DNA from: BS750m-G69 sp964441235 | GTDB lineage: Bacteria > Fidelibacterota > UBA2242 | Assembly: GCA_964441235.1 (NCBI GenBank) | Contig: CAYTUQ010000013.1 | Coordinates: 3,610 to 67,609 of the forward strand | Length of the DNA stretch: 64,000 nt | Direction: 5' to 3' | Shown: positions 17,755-26,391 of the stretch, in pieces | Layout: each line of letters starts with the position of its first letter | Numbering within the stretch: the stretch's first letter is position 1 | Program-made: the position numbers and the translations under genes | The notes under the pieces: model-generated | Database searches by the model: none | Told to the model about the DNA's origin: nothing | The model's input: only the letters and a program-made list of their open reading frames with translations

Positions 17755-17946
17755 GAGAAATATAAATGGATATGCAGTGAGAAGCTGGGATGCGATGCAG
17801 GGAAAAAGGTGTATTTTGATTGGATTCAAAGTAATGGCAAGAAAATGAGAGCATGGCTTGAATCCCTTTCGGACGAGGAACTAAACAGACGATATGATGC
17901 AATTTCTGATAGAATAAAGAATTATATAGAAGATAAAAGACACTAG
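17680..17946 (+). CDS. small conserved protein of unknown function
   Basis: 88 residues from the ATG at 17680; an in-frame GTG nine bases earlier is less likely. It has an EKEMGIQIAEMEKYKWICSE segment, the pattern GCDAGKKVYFDWIQ, then AWLESLSDEELNRRYDAI. Small helical proteins with a KW...SEK.G.D.G....DWI pattern are widespread, but I know of no function. A truncated copy lies 950 bases upstream in a direct repeat. It is followed by TAAAGTG-type repeats. Confidence 0.55.
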   Translation: MANCKLKIMVLSRCEKEMGIQIAEMEKYKWICSEKLGCDAGKKVYFDWIQSNGKKMRAWLESLSDEELNRRYDAISDRIKNYIEDKRH

Positions 17947-18480
17947 AAAGTGCCTAAAATTTTAAGTGAACTAAAGTGTCTAAAGTAAAAAATAGCCAAT
18001 AACTAATTAAGAATTGAGAATGATCAATGGACAATAATCAATAAACCCTGTACGGTCGATTCGCTCCCTATCCCAGAGGGATCTCTTTGAGACAGGGCAA
18101 GCAATAGACAATTAAAAGTGCCCAAACTGAAAAGATGATAAAATTATTTGTGGATTGGTGGTGTTTCCAACAGGAATTCTGACGGATACGCCCTTATACA
18201 AAATAATTCCGTTTAAATCATATCCGTCTATGTCACGATTTTCGGGAATTCACCGGAAATGTAGAAATGCCGCCTGACTGTAGTGCCACAATATCATCGA
18301 GAGGCAGGTAAGCGGTATGAAGATCTTAACAAAATATTTTCCCTTATATGGTTTTATAAATTTCGATTTATAAGCTTTTAAGGTTCTATCCGATTCCTTG
18401 TGGATAAAAGCTGAAAGATTTGCTATTGCTCAACGAAAATTTATCAAGTATATCATAAAGATATTTTTACATTTCGTAGT
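17947..18480. other. intergenic: repeats and a frameshifted relic
   Basis: The left part holds GTGCCTAAA/GTGAACTAAAGTGTC repeats and a small palindrome (CCCAGAGGGATCTCTTTG) near 18073. On the minus strand at about 18135-18325, two frames read in succession like a protein (DLHTAYLPLDDIVALQSGG, then DIDGYDLNGIILYKG and VSVRIPVGN). This suggests a frameshifted relic of an unrecognised gene. The last 150 bases show nothing. Confidence 0.3.
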
Positions 18481-19437
18481 ATGAAAACAGATAATATCTC
18501 CAATAAAAAAATTTTAAGTCCTTTTAGGTATCTTGCTAATCCTCGCCAATATCTTCCTATGATGAAAGCGGTTGAAGGATACCCTGATTTATTCAAGTGG
18601 ATTAATGAGATTACAGGTGCGATTATGAAAAATGATATTTCTGAACAGGAATATAAAAAGAGCATTGACGAACTAAATAATTTTCATTCTTTATTTTTTA
18701 ATAACGAATTACCTTCAAAGAATTCGCCTGATTTTATCTCTGTTATAAAAAATATTAGTGAGAAAAATGCGCTATTTCATCACTTCTGTAAGGAAGTCTC
18801 CGGTAGTCTCAAGTTCAATATTCTCAGTAGAAATAGGGCGGGAGATAAGATAAGAAAAGAGATTATTTTAGTTTTAGAAAAATATGGTGATTCTATAAAG
18901 CCGAAAGCTATATTTAAAATGTTTACAGGTATTTCAACTGATTCCGGAATTTTGATGAAAGAGGTCAATGAGGAATTAACCGGAAAATGTCTGCATAGAT
19001 TTTTTAAGCCTAAGGATAGTGAAGAGGAAGGCTTGGATTTAAAAGAGTTATCTCCAATGTTCCTTTATGTAGTAACAATTGGACCGCACCTAGATGAAGA
19101 GGTGAAGCGACTTTCTGCTCATGGCGGAGATATATATCATGCCTATATACTAAATGGTATTGGGGCGGGAGTAGCTGATGTTGTAGCTTATGATTTACAG
19201 AAATATCTTGAGAAAGAGTATTTAGAGACCAACAGTAAAAAAGTTCTGCACCGTATGAGCCCAGGATATATGGACTGGCATTTAGTGGATCAGAAAATAA
19301 TATTTAAAATTCTTCAACCGGAGATCGATATTGGCGTAACCTTAACAAGTTCAGACTTCATGATCCCAATAAAATCAACATCAGGAGTGATGGGACAGAT
19401 TGTGAAACGTGAAGCGTTCACCCCGTGTAATAAATAA
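18481..19437 (+). CDS. B12-dependent methionine synthase activation-domain-like protein
   Basis: 318 residues. The C-terminal part carries the reactivation (AdoMet-binding) domain signature of MetH: HRMSPGYMDW (R-x-SPGY), then IGVTLTSSDFMIPIKSTSGVMG. In MetH this domain binds AdoMet to re-methylate oxidised cob(II)alamin. Here it is a free-standing protein with about 180 extra N-terminal residues of unknown fold. The next gene holds homocysteine- and folate-binding-like domains, so this is a split MetH arrangement, as in Thermotoga. The last few codons (TPCNK) come from a palindromic element that begins inside the gene end. Confidence 0.75.
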   Translation: MKTDNISNKKILSPFRYLANPRQYLPMMKAVEGYPDLFKWINEITGAIMKNDISEQEYKKSIDELNNFHSLFFNNELPSKNSPDFISVIKNISEKNALFHHFCKEVSGSLKFNILSRNRAGDKIRKEIILVLEKYGDSIKPKAIFKMFTGISTDSGILMKEVNEELTGKCLHRFFKPKDSEEEGLDLKELSPMFLYVVTIGPHLDEEVKRLSAHGGDIYHAYILNGIGAGVADVVAYDLQKYLEKEYLETNSKKVLHRMSPGYMDWHLVDQKIIFKILQPEIDIGVTLTSSDFMIPIKSTSGVMGQIVKREAFTPCNK

Positions 19438-19551
19438 AAATGAAAAAGACAAGATAATTAACTTTCATCCCGTTAGATATTTACTATTTAAAAATCGAAT
19501 ATCTAAAGTGGTAAAGTTATTATCTAACGGGATAAAAATATTACACGGGGT
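19420..19551. mobile_element. nested pair of about 65-bp palindromic elements
   Basis: Outer inverted repeat: ACCCCGTGTAATA at 19420-19432 against TATTACACGGGGT at 19539-19551. Inside it is a second unit: ATCCCGTTAGATA at 19467-19479 against TATCTAACGGGAT at 19521-19533. Both repeats are 13 bp and perfect. The inner unit is 67 bp, and the outer is 65 bp once the inner is removed, matching the 63-65 bp unit at 47095. The outer unit starts within the preceding gene's last codons. Confidence 0.7.
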
Positions 19552-19601
19552 AAATATGTGAAATGTGATTTGCAGGGAAAGACCAAATAAAAGGATGATT
19601 A

Positions 19602-21290
19602 ATGGAACCTTTAATAGAATGTTTGAATGATAAAATATTAGTACTTAATAACTCAATGGAAAGCTATCTTCAGAGATATGTTTCTGAGAACCGACTGCCA
19701 ATATTTCTGAATTTATCTGATCCTGAAAAAGTTCTTGAGGCTTATAGAGAGTACATACAAGCCGGTGCTGATATTATTTTGACTAATACTTCTGGCGCTA
19801 TTCGTCCAATTCTTAAGAAATATGGAGCATCACGGGATTTAGAGGCGATCAATATAAAAGGTGTTGAAATTGCCCGCCAGGCTTCGGAAAATCACGTTTA
19901 TATTGGTGGGAAAATTGAATCAGCAGGAATAAATATTGAGCCTTTTGGTAGTATGGAATTTGATGAAGCAGTTGAGATATATAATGAACAGATAAGAGCC
20001 TTATTGAAAGCAGGAATAGACCTTTTGTTTATTGACTCTATGACAGATATTCAAGATTTGCGTGCAGCAGTAATTGCCGCTAATTCGCTCAGAAGTAATA
20101 TTCCTCTAATTGTACATGCTACTTTCGATGAGAATGGATTTATGGATTCCGGAACAGATATAGAAACTTTCGCTGCAATTATGGAGGGTCTTAATGTTGA
20201 TGTGATAGGAGTTAACTGTTCAAATAGCCTGAATTCTGTAATAAAGGATTTAAGCAAGTATTCAAATCTTCCAATTTCTGTCGAATTATCTTCTGACAAT
20301 TTACCTGAAATATTTGAACACATTGACTCGTTGGTTGAAGCAGGTGTAAATATTGTCGGTGGTGGCTGTGGGATTATGCCAGAACATATTCGCATTGTCG
20401 CTGATTCTGTCAAAGGTAAAAAGGTAAATCGCAGAAAAAATGATATACCATTCAGGATTACGAGTCGAACGACTACAGTCAGAATATGTGCGGGTTTACC
20501 TTTTGTGAAAATCGGGGAACGGATCAATCCTACCGGAAGAAAGTCATTAGCCGGTTCAATTAGCGAAGGGCGAACAGACCTGATTGTCAAGGAAGCTATT
20601 TCCCAGTATGAACATGGCGCTGATGCTCTTGATGTGAATATTGGCGTACCGATGACTGACGAAATTCAGATGATGCAAGAAGCAGTGAAAATGATACAGG
20701 ATTCAGTTCCCATCCCTCTTGTACTGGACAGTGCCTCTCCGTCGGTGATTGAGGCGGGATTAAAAAGATATGCCGGTAAGGCGCTTGTTAACAGTGTAAA
20801 CGGGAAAGAAAAACAGATAAGGGATTTGCTGCCGATTGTCAAGAAATACGGTGCATCGGTTATTGCACTTACAATCGCTGATACAATTCCTGAAACTGCA
20901 GAAGATAGATTAGAAATAGCAAAAGTGATAGTAAGTGCTTGTGAAGATTATGGTATTAAAAGGGAGAATATTATTGTTGATGCTGCAGCTCTTGCAGTTG
21001 CAACTTCATCGGATTCAGGACAACAGATTTTAAATGCTGTTCGATTGATCAAACAAGAGCTTGGATTGCCGGTATCCTTGGGAGTGAGTAATGTATCTTT
21101 TGGATTGCCATCGCGTGCTTTAATTCATAATACATTTTTAGTGCAGGCAATTGCAATGGGTTTGGATGCTGCTATTTTGAATCCATTGGATAAGCAAGTT
21201 CACGAAATTATAGCAGCAGCGAGTCTATTTGCCGGTAGAGATAAATATTGTATGAATTTTATTAAAATGATCCGCTCAAAGAAAGCATGA
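19602..21290 (+). CDS. reduced methionine-synthase-like protein: homocysteine-methyltransferase-like plus pterin-binding domain
   Basis: 562 residues. Residues 1-265 resemble the homocysteine S-methyltransferase domain (DIILTNTSGAIRP, GVNCSNS with C206, VGGGCGIMPEHI with C256). Residues 295-560 are a folate (pterin) binding methyltransferase domain (KIGERINPTGRK, ALDVNIG, LVLDSASP, VNSVNGKE, GVSNVSFGLPSR). There are no cobalamin or activation domains; the latter is the preceding gene. The usual GGCCG zinc motif reads GGGCG, so one of the three zinc Cys ligands is missing. The methyl acceptor may therefore not be homocysteine. A separate corrinoid protein must exist elsewhere. Confidence 0.8.
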   Translation: MEPLIECLNDKILVLNNSMESYLQRYVSENRLPIFLNLSDPEKVLEAYREYIQAGADIILTNTSGAIRPILKKYGASRDLEAINIKGVEIARQASENHVYIGGKIESAGINIEPFGSMEFDEAVEIYNEQIRALLKAGIDLLFIDSMTDIQDLRAAVIAANSLRSNIPLIVHATFDENGFMDSGTDIETFAAIMEGLNVDVIGVNCSNSLNSVIKDLSKYSNLPISVELSSDNLPEIFEHIDSLVEAGVNIVGGGCGIMPEHIRIVADSVKGKKVNRRKNDIPFRITSRTTTVRICAGLPFVKIGERINPTGRKSLAGSISEGRTDLIVKEAISQYEHGADALDVNIGVPMTDEIQMMQEAVKMIQDSVPIPLVLDSASPSVIEAGLKRYAGKALVNSVNGKEKQIRDLLPIVKKYGASVIALTIADTIPETAEDRLEIAKVIVSACEDYGIKRENIIVDAAALAVATSSDSGQQILNAVRLIKQELGLPVSLGVSNVSFGLPSRALIHNTFLVQAIAMGLDAAILNPLDKQVHEIIAAASLFAGRDKYCMNFIKMIRSKKA

Positions 21291-21721
21291 TTTAGTGATA
21301 AATATCACATTGACCTATGAGAAATTAAATTATATTTGCATTTAATTCTAAATAGATGTTTTTGTGTGTTAAGGTTAAATTTTATACTTGATTGCAGCCT
21401 ATTTCAGAGGTAATTTTCCTTTTGTGATGATGTATATTTCAGAAATGGAAAATCAAAAGCGGTTTTCACATATTTATTATCAAATATGGCACATAGTTGT
21501 AGAAAATTTCATGCTACCTCGAGATATCTAAGAGATAAGGCTAATATGTGGGAAATTTTACCTGCAGGTGGTATATCATTTATTGACAATTTTATGCAAT
21601 ACTGATTTCAACTTACTAAAATGCAGGATTGCTAAAAAATCATTGCATTTTTAGAATTTGTTATTAAGTTATTTTTAAGCATATAAGTTATTTTAAATTA
21701 TATGATTGAAGATTATTTGGA

Positions 21722-21784
21722 GTTATAACATTCTATATGCTGTGATATATCACAGCATTTAGGCATTCTAATTATTTGTTAGCA
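21722..21784. other. palindromic site, possible attC-like boundary
   Basis: A TATAAC-like left end (21724-21729), a 22-bp perfect palindrome centred on GCTGTGATATATCACAGC (21739-21756) and a GTTAGCA core-like end (21778-21784) lie just before the small gene at 21807. It could be the left border of a cassette insert, or an operator or stem-loop. The rest of the 21291-21806 gap has one small GTGATAAATATCAC palindrome and nothing coding. Confidence 0.25.
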
Positions 21785-21806
21785 AATATATAAAAAAGGA
21801 GTATAA

Positions 21807-22145
21807 ATGTCCAAAGAGGTTAAAAATATTAATGGCACTAAAGAAAATATTTGTAATTGTGGAAGTTGGTTAAAACATTGGGAAAAATTTGGTGAGCAAA
21901 AGGCCGGTTTATGCGCAGAAGTATCATGTCAAAAGAAAGCAATTGTCGGTGCTCATGTTCAAAAATCCGATAGTTCTGATAGTAGTTGGTATATCATACC
22001 CTTATGTAAGGAGCACAACAATTTATTTGGACAAAAAATCAGTATTAAAGGCTCTATAAAATTAGTGCCTGCAAATAAACAAAAAACTTGTGCTAAAAAA
22101 GAAGTAAAATATATTATTAAAACAAGAAAGAGATTTAGTCATTGA
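21807..22145 (+). CDS. small Cys/His-rich protein, putative zinc-binding
   Basis: 112 residues with AAAGGAG before the ATG. The pattern CNCGSWLKHWEKF, then C-x5-C, GAHVQKSDSSDSSWYIIPLC and KEHNN suggests a small zinc-binding or HNH-like fold (LC..HNN end). No function is known to me for this group. It lies 60 bases before the ankyrin gene on the same strand, so it is probably part of the same accessory insert. Confidence 0.5.
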   Translation: MSKEVKNINGTKENICNCGSWLKHWEKFGEQKAGLCAEVSCQKKAIVGAHVQKSDSSDSSWYIIPLCKEHNNLFGQKISIKGSIKLVPANKQKTCAKKEVKYIIKTRKRFSH

Positions 22146-22204
22146 TTAAATCTATCAACAAATCATTATTTGATCCATGATTAAAAAAAGAAGGGAAATT
22201 ATTA

Positions 22205-23989
22205 ATGAAAAAAATTATTGCAATTATCGTTTTGCTTAACATATTTTCTTCTTTAATTTTTTCTCAGAGTTTTTCTAAAATAGTATCTAAAGGAACACCT
22301 GAAGAAGTCCAAAAAGCAATTCAAGCAGGAGCAGATGTAAATAATCGTGGCTCTGCAGGTAATTGGACACCTCTTATGTTTGCTGCTCGTGAAAATCAAA
22401 ATCCAGAAGTGATTATGGCATTAATTAATGCAGGGGCAAACATCAACGATCATAATTCCGACGGTTGTACTCCTTTGATGCTTGCCGCTAGAAGTAATCA
22501 AAATCCTGAAGTGATTACAGCTTTGATCAAATCTGGAGCAGATGTTAATGGTAGCTATTCTAAAGGCTGGACGCCCCTAATGTACGCTGCTTCTTCTAAT
22601 CAGAATCCTGATGTAATTACAGCACTGATTCAGGCCGGAGCAAAAGTAAATGATCGTAACTCCGATAATTGGACTCCTTTACTGCTTTCTTCTAGGAATC
22701 AAAATTCCAAAGTTGTTAGAGCATTAATTGAAGCAGGAGCAGATGTGAATGAACGCCAAGACAAATATGGCCTGACTCCTTTAATGTATGCTGCTCATTA
22801 CAATCAAAATCCTGATGTAATTGAGGCTTTAACAGACGCAGGTGCGGACATAAATGCCATTGATTCCGAGGAATGGACTCCTTTAATGTATGCTGCTCGT
22901 TTTAATCAAAACCCCGATGTTGTCAAAGTTTTAACTGAGGTGGGGGCGAATGTCAATCAACGTTCACAAGAAGGATTAACTCCTCTAATGTTTGCTGCAC
23001 GCGATAATCAAAATCCTGAGGTTATTACAACATTAATAAAGGGAGGAGCGAATGTCAATAAGGGAGGTGCGAATATCAATGACCGGGATTCCGATATCTT
23101 TTATAACAAGGGCTGGACTCCTCTTATGTTTGCTGCCAGTGAAAATAAAAATCCTGAAGTTATTACAGCTTTAACAAAGGGAGGAGCTAACGTTAATGAT
23201 ATTTCCAGTGCGTATAAGGAGAAAGTTTTTTTAATAATGTTTAATCTGATAGGGTGTAATGTTAATTCTAAACATGATGGATTAACTCCTTTGATGCGTG
23301 CTATTTGTATTAATAAAAATCCTGAGGTTGTTACGGCTTTAATTAATGCGGGAGCAAATGTCAATGATCATGGCTCAAGCGGAGTAACTCCTCTGATGGC
23401 TGCCGCCTATATTAGTAAAAATCCAGAAGTGGCTAAAGCTTTAATCCAGGCAGGGGCAGATGTCAATGAACGTTCTACCGATGGATTATCTCCTCTAATG
23501 ATCGCTACTCGTTATAACCAAATTCCAGAATTAGTTACGTTATTAATAATGTCAGGGGCAAACGTCAATGATCATTCTCTCGATGGATTAACTCCACTAA
23601 TGTTTGCAAAACAAATTGAGGTTGTCACATCTTTAATTAATGCGGGAGCAAATGTCAATGATAGTGTGGGAGCGAAAGTCAATAATCGCTTTTGTGGTTG
23701 GACTCCTCTTATGTTCGCCGCTAGTTACAGTCAAAATCACGAGGTAGTCATGGCTTTAGTTAAGGAAGGCGCGAATGTCAATGATCGTGATTCTAATGGC
23801 CGAACTCCCCTGATGCTCGCCGCTAGCTACAGCCATAATCCTTATATTATTACAATTTTATTAAAATCCGGCGCTGATCCTAAATTAAAGAGTAACACGG
23901 GAATGACAGCCTTAGATTATACATGTGATAATATAGAAATCATACGTTCCTACCAGTATAATGAACTAAAAAATGCTACGGAAAAATAA
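22205..23989 (+). CDS. exported ankyrin-repeat protein
   Basis: 594 residues: a signal peptide (MKKIIAIIVLLNIFSSLIFS) and then about 15 ankyrin repeats of some 34 residues with the near-invariant core TPLMFAA...NQNPEVI.ALI.AGA.VN. Repeats 8, 9 and 13 carry short insertions. The uniform NQNPEV segment shows recent internal duplication. Ankyrin arrays bind proteins; the partner is unknown. The stop overlaps the start of the DUF3800-HigA gene (TAATG), so both are translated together even though this protein appears exported and the next cytoplasmic. Confidence 0.85.
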   Translation: MKKIIAIIVLLNIFSSLIFSQSFSKIVSKGTPEEVQKAIQAGADVNNRGSAGNWTPLMFAARENQNPEVIMALINAGANINDHNSDGCTPLMLAARSNQNPEVITALIKSGADVNGSYSKGWTPLMYAASSNQNPDVITALIQAGAKVNDRNSDNWTPLLLSSRNQNSKVVRALIEAGADVNERQDKYGLTPLMYAAHYNQNPDVIEALTDAGADINAIDSEEWTPLMYAARFNQNPDVVKVLTEVGANVNQRSQEGLTPLMFAARDNQNPEVITTLIKGGANVNKGGANINDRDSDIFYNKGWTPLMFAASENKNPEVITALTKGGANVNDISSAYKEKVFLIMFNLIGCNVNSKHDGLTPLMRAICINKNPEVVTALINAGANVNDHGSSGVTPLMAAAYISKNPEVAKALIQAGADVNERSTDGLSPLMIATRYNQIPELVTLLIMSGANVNDHSLDGLTPLMFAKQIEVVTSLINAGANVNDSVGAKVNNRFCGWTPLMFAASYSQNHEVVMALVKEGANVNDRDSNGRTPLMLAASYSHNPYIITILLKSGADPKLKSNTGMTALDYTCDNIEIIRSYQYNELKNATEK

Positions 23990-25377
23990 TGAAGATCTTT
24001 GCTTATTCAGATGAAACGGCATTCGAAAATGAATTTGCCGGATCAGGTTGTTTAATATCAGAAACTCCTATTTCTGATTCGGTAATCGAAGAAGCATTAA
24101 AAAATCTTAGGGATGAAAGAAATGTGAAAGACATCAAAACAATCAACAGAGGTTACTTTCATGCAAAAGATGACAGCCCGAATGCTCATAGCTGTATTTG
24201 TAGATCAATTAAAAAAAATATCACAGGAGATTTTATCTACAACTTTATAGATAAAAAAAGAGATTTTTCTTTACAAAAACAAAAGGATGTTGAAATCCAA
24301 AATCTTACCCTTTTATTATCGAATGAGACTGTTACAAATTTAAAAATGTGCGATATTTTATTTATTGTGGAAGAAAGAGAGGATTTCACTAATAAGCATT
24401 TTAAAAACTGGATCGAAGAATTCTATAAAGGAAAAGAACGTCAAGTATATGAATATCCTTCTATTCCTTATTTATTTCCCAATATAACGTTGGAACAAAG
24501 AAGTAAAAAAGATGCTGAGCCCGGTTTACAGGTGACTGATTTCATTTTATGGGCAATCCAACGTACTAAAAGAATTAATCCTGATAACATATGGTTTAAA
24601 CGCCTCAATCTAAAATCTTCGTATTCATTTCATAGCGAAGACGGTCTAATACAAGGAGGAACATATTACTTAAAAAGAAGAATAAAAAGCCCTCTAGTAA
24701 AATATCCCGACAATTGTCTACCGGTGAATGAGCCGACAAATGAAGAGTTATTTAACTCTTATCTCATAATAGAACAGACTTTAAGGAATATATCAAAAAT
24801 TTTATTGCCAGATCATGTTCTACACTTAAAAAGCAAATTTGACATAGTAATTAATGGCTTATTGAATGAGACATCGCTTTCCGATAATTTAATCCGTGAT
24901 GCATCTTCAATGTTTATTAGATTATTTGACACCTTACCGATTTATAAAGATATACCGGAATACAAAAATAAAATTTGGTCAGATATTCTTACCGCAAGAA
25001 AAATTGCTAGTTTTTTACTACATAGGGAGCTTCCTCATGCAATCAATTCATGCGATTATATCGCTCAACAACGAGAAATTATGATACCAAAGAATAGACG
25101 TCCCACTCATCCAGGTGAAATTCTTAAATATGAATTTCTTGAGCCATTAAAGATAACCCAACAACAATTGGCAGATATTTTAGGAATAACGCGAGTGAGA
25201 GTAAATGAAATAATTTTGGGCAAACGTAAAGTGACACCTGATACTGCCTTTAGATTAGCAAAATATTTTAATACGACTCCTGAGTTTTGGATTAATTTGC
25301 AGAATAATCTGGACATGTGGCGAACCTTTCAGAGTAATAAGGTTGAATATGAAAAAATTCACCCGGTTTTAACGTAA
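23989..25377 (+). CDS. DUF3800 domain fused to a HigA-type antitoxin/HTH domain
   Basis: 462 residues. Residues 1-200 fit DUF3800: start MKIFAYSDETAF (acidic pair), GSGCLIS, and the closing PGLQVTDFILWAIQR; this family has an RNase-H-like fold and is often linked to mobile elements or defence. A helical linker follows. The last 95 residues are a HigA-like XRE domain (RPTHPGEILKYEFLEPL, TQQQLADILGITRVRVNEII, FWINLQNNLDMWR). A fused DUF3800-HigA protein is unusual. There is no HigB toxin next to it. It is coupled to the ankyrin gene and followed by an attC-like site. Confidence 0.8.
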   Translation: MKIFAYSDETAFENEFAGSGCLISETPISDSVIEEALKNLRDERNVKDIKTINRGYFHAKDDSPNAHSCICRSIKKNITGDFIYNFIDKKRDFSLQKQKDVEIQNLTLLLSNETVTNLKMCDILFIVEEREDFTNKHFKNWIEEFYKGKERQVYEYPSIPYLFPNITLEQRSKKDAEPGLQVTDFILWAIQRTKRINPDNIWFKRLNLKSSYSFHSEDGLIQGGTYYLKRRIKSPLVKYPDNCLPVNEPTNEELFNSYLIIEQTLRNISKILLPDHVLHLKSKFDIVINGLLNETSLSDNLIRDASSMFIRLFDTLPIYKDIPEYKNKIWSDILTARKIASFLLHRELPHAINSCDYIAQQREIMIPKNRRPTHPGEILKYEFLEPLKITQQQLADILGITRVRVNEIILGKRKVTPDTAFRLAKYFNTTPEFWINLQNNLDMWRTFQSNKVEYEKIHPVLT

Positions 25378-25380
25378 GAT

Positions 25381-25458
25381 GCTAACCATCGCTTCCTCCG
25401 TAGGAGTTCCTACGGAACACCTAACAGCAAACGCTGTTGTCCTACAGATCCGTTAGGA
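25381..25458 (+). other. degraded integron attC site
   Basis: Three bases after the DUF3800-HigA stop. GCTAACCATCGC and CACCTAACAGC match the 5' half of the attC group in the 50-63 kb array (GCTAACCATTGCGTGCACC in gene orientation). A 25-bp palindrome (TCCGTAGGA/TCCTACGGA, 25397-25416) separates the two blocks. The distal half is CGCTGTTGTCC and GTTAGGA. Position and orientation relative to the gene are as in a cassette. It implies an isolated cassette or a remnant of an older array. Confidence 0.5.
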
Positions 25459-25622
25459 CATGATTTGAGAATTTTGGAGTTTGAGAAGCATTATTGTCTC
25501 TTGTCGGGATCCCTTTGGAAAAAGTGAGAGGTTTACTAACATACATTTGCTGTAGGAGAAGCAGTGACTGTTAGATAACTGAACGATTTCTTCTATATAT
25601 TGCTTACAGGCTTTTTCAATAT

Positions 25623-25892
25623 TTATTCGGTAGAGAGTTGATCTACAATTCCAATAATGATAGAGCGTATAGGTGCTTTATCATCTTCTACAATCTGTCT
25701 CGCCGAGTTGCCTTCGTCGATAACCAGAACAGTCTCACCGGCACCGGCGCCAACAGAATCCACTGCAATTAAATACTTTCCTGAAGGCTTTCCGCCGGTA
25801 TTAAGCCTATCAACAATTAGTAATTTTTTACTGTAATAGAATTCATGATTAATCGTTGAATAAATAGCGCCGCAAACTCGACCCAATATCAT
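25623..25892 (-). CDS. bacterial microcompartment vertex protein (EutN/CcmL family)
   Basis: 89 residues, full length for the family. It starts MILGRVCGAIYSTINHE, has a KKLLIVDRLN segment, AVDSVGAGAGETVLVIDEG and a C-terminal IIGIVDQL. EutN/CcmL proteins form pentamers that cap the corners of microcompartment shells. It lies downstream of a second family member, 54 bases apart. No shell hexamer or enzyme gene is nearby, so the rest of the compartment must be elsewhere, or the pair is an orphan. Confidence 0.88.
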   Translation of the reverse strand: MILGRVCGAIYSTINHEFYYSKKLLIVDRLNTGGKPSGKYLIAVDSVGAGAGETVLVIDEGNSARQIVEDDKAPIRSIIIGIVDQLSTE

Positions 25893-25946
25893 TATATCTC
25901 CAACTTTTTAATTCACAATTATCAATTCGTAATTGTCAATTGACAA

Positions 25947-26213
25947 TTAAAGAAGATTAACATCGTCCACTATTCCGATGATTGTATGATCTATCGGCAC
26001 AAACCAGAGTTCCAATGCAAGCGCAGCTTCCCGTCCACCTTCATAGTATATCATTTCTCCCGAAGCTGCCATTCGTGTTGAATCTGCTGCTACCAAAGGG
26101 CTTCCTTCAGGATTCTGATGTTTATCAAGAGGTTGAACAAGCAGCATAGGTATTCCTTCAAGTCCTTCATAAATAGAACAGGGAGTTACAAAGGCACAAA
26201 AACGTCTTGGCAT
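25947..26213 (-). CDS. bacterial microcompartment vertex protein (EutN/CcmL family), second copy
   Basis: 88 residues: FCAFVTPCSIYEGLEGIPML, VAADSTRMAASGEMIYYEGG and IIGIVDDVNLL follow the EutN/CcmL pattern. Sequence is quite diverged from the downstream copy, so two distinct pentamers may be made. Divergent from uvrB, which begins 178 bases away. The space between the two vertex genes has short AATTGTCAATTGACAATT palindromic repeats. Confidence 0.85.
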   Translation of the reverse strand: MPRRFCAFVTPCSIYEGLEGIPMLLVQPLDKHQNPEGSPLVAADSTRMAASGEMIYYEGGREAALALELWFVPIDHTIIGIVDDVNLL

Positions 26214-26391
26214 TACATTTTCATATTTTAAAAAGCGTTTTAATTTTATAATAAAGTTGTCTTATTGTAGGCGGAATGGATAATCCAACAGCATTAAATA
26301 TCTTTCCTGTATTTCCCAAACATTCCGTTCTTATGGCAAGCTTTTTTCCTCTGTTGATTATTAAGGAATAATGAATTAAATTTCTGCCGAA

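Noticed and set aside
20051..20590. 179-codon antisense frame inside the MetH-like gene
   Set aside because: Shadow of the well-supported + strand gene; composition is that of a reverse complement of coding sequence.
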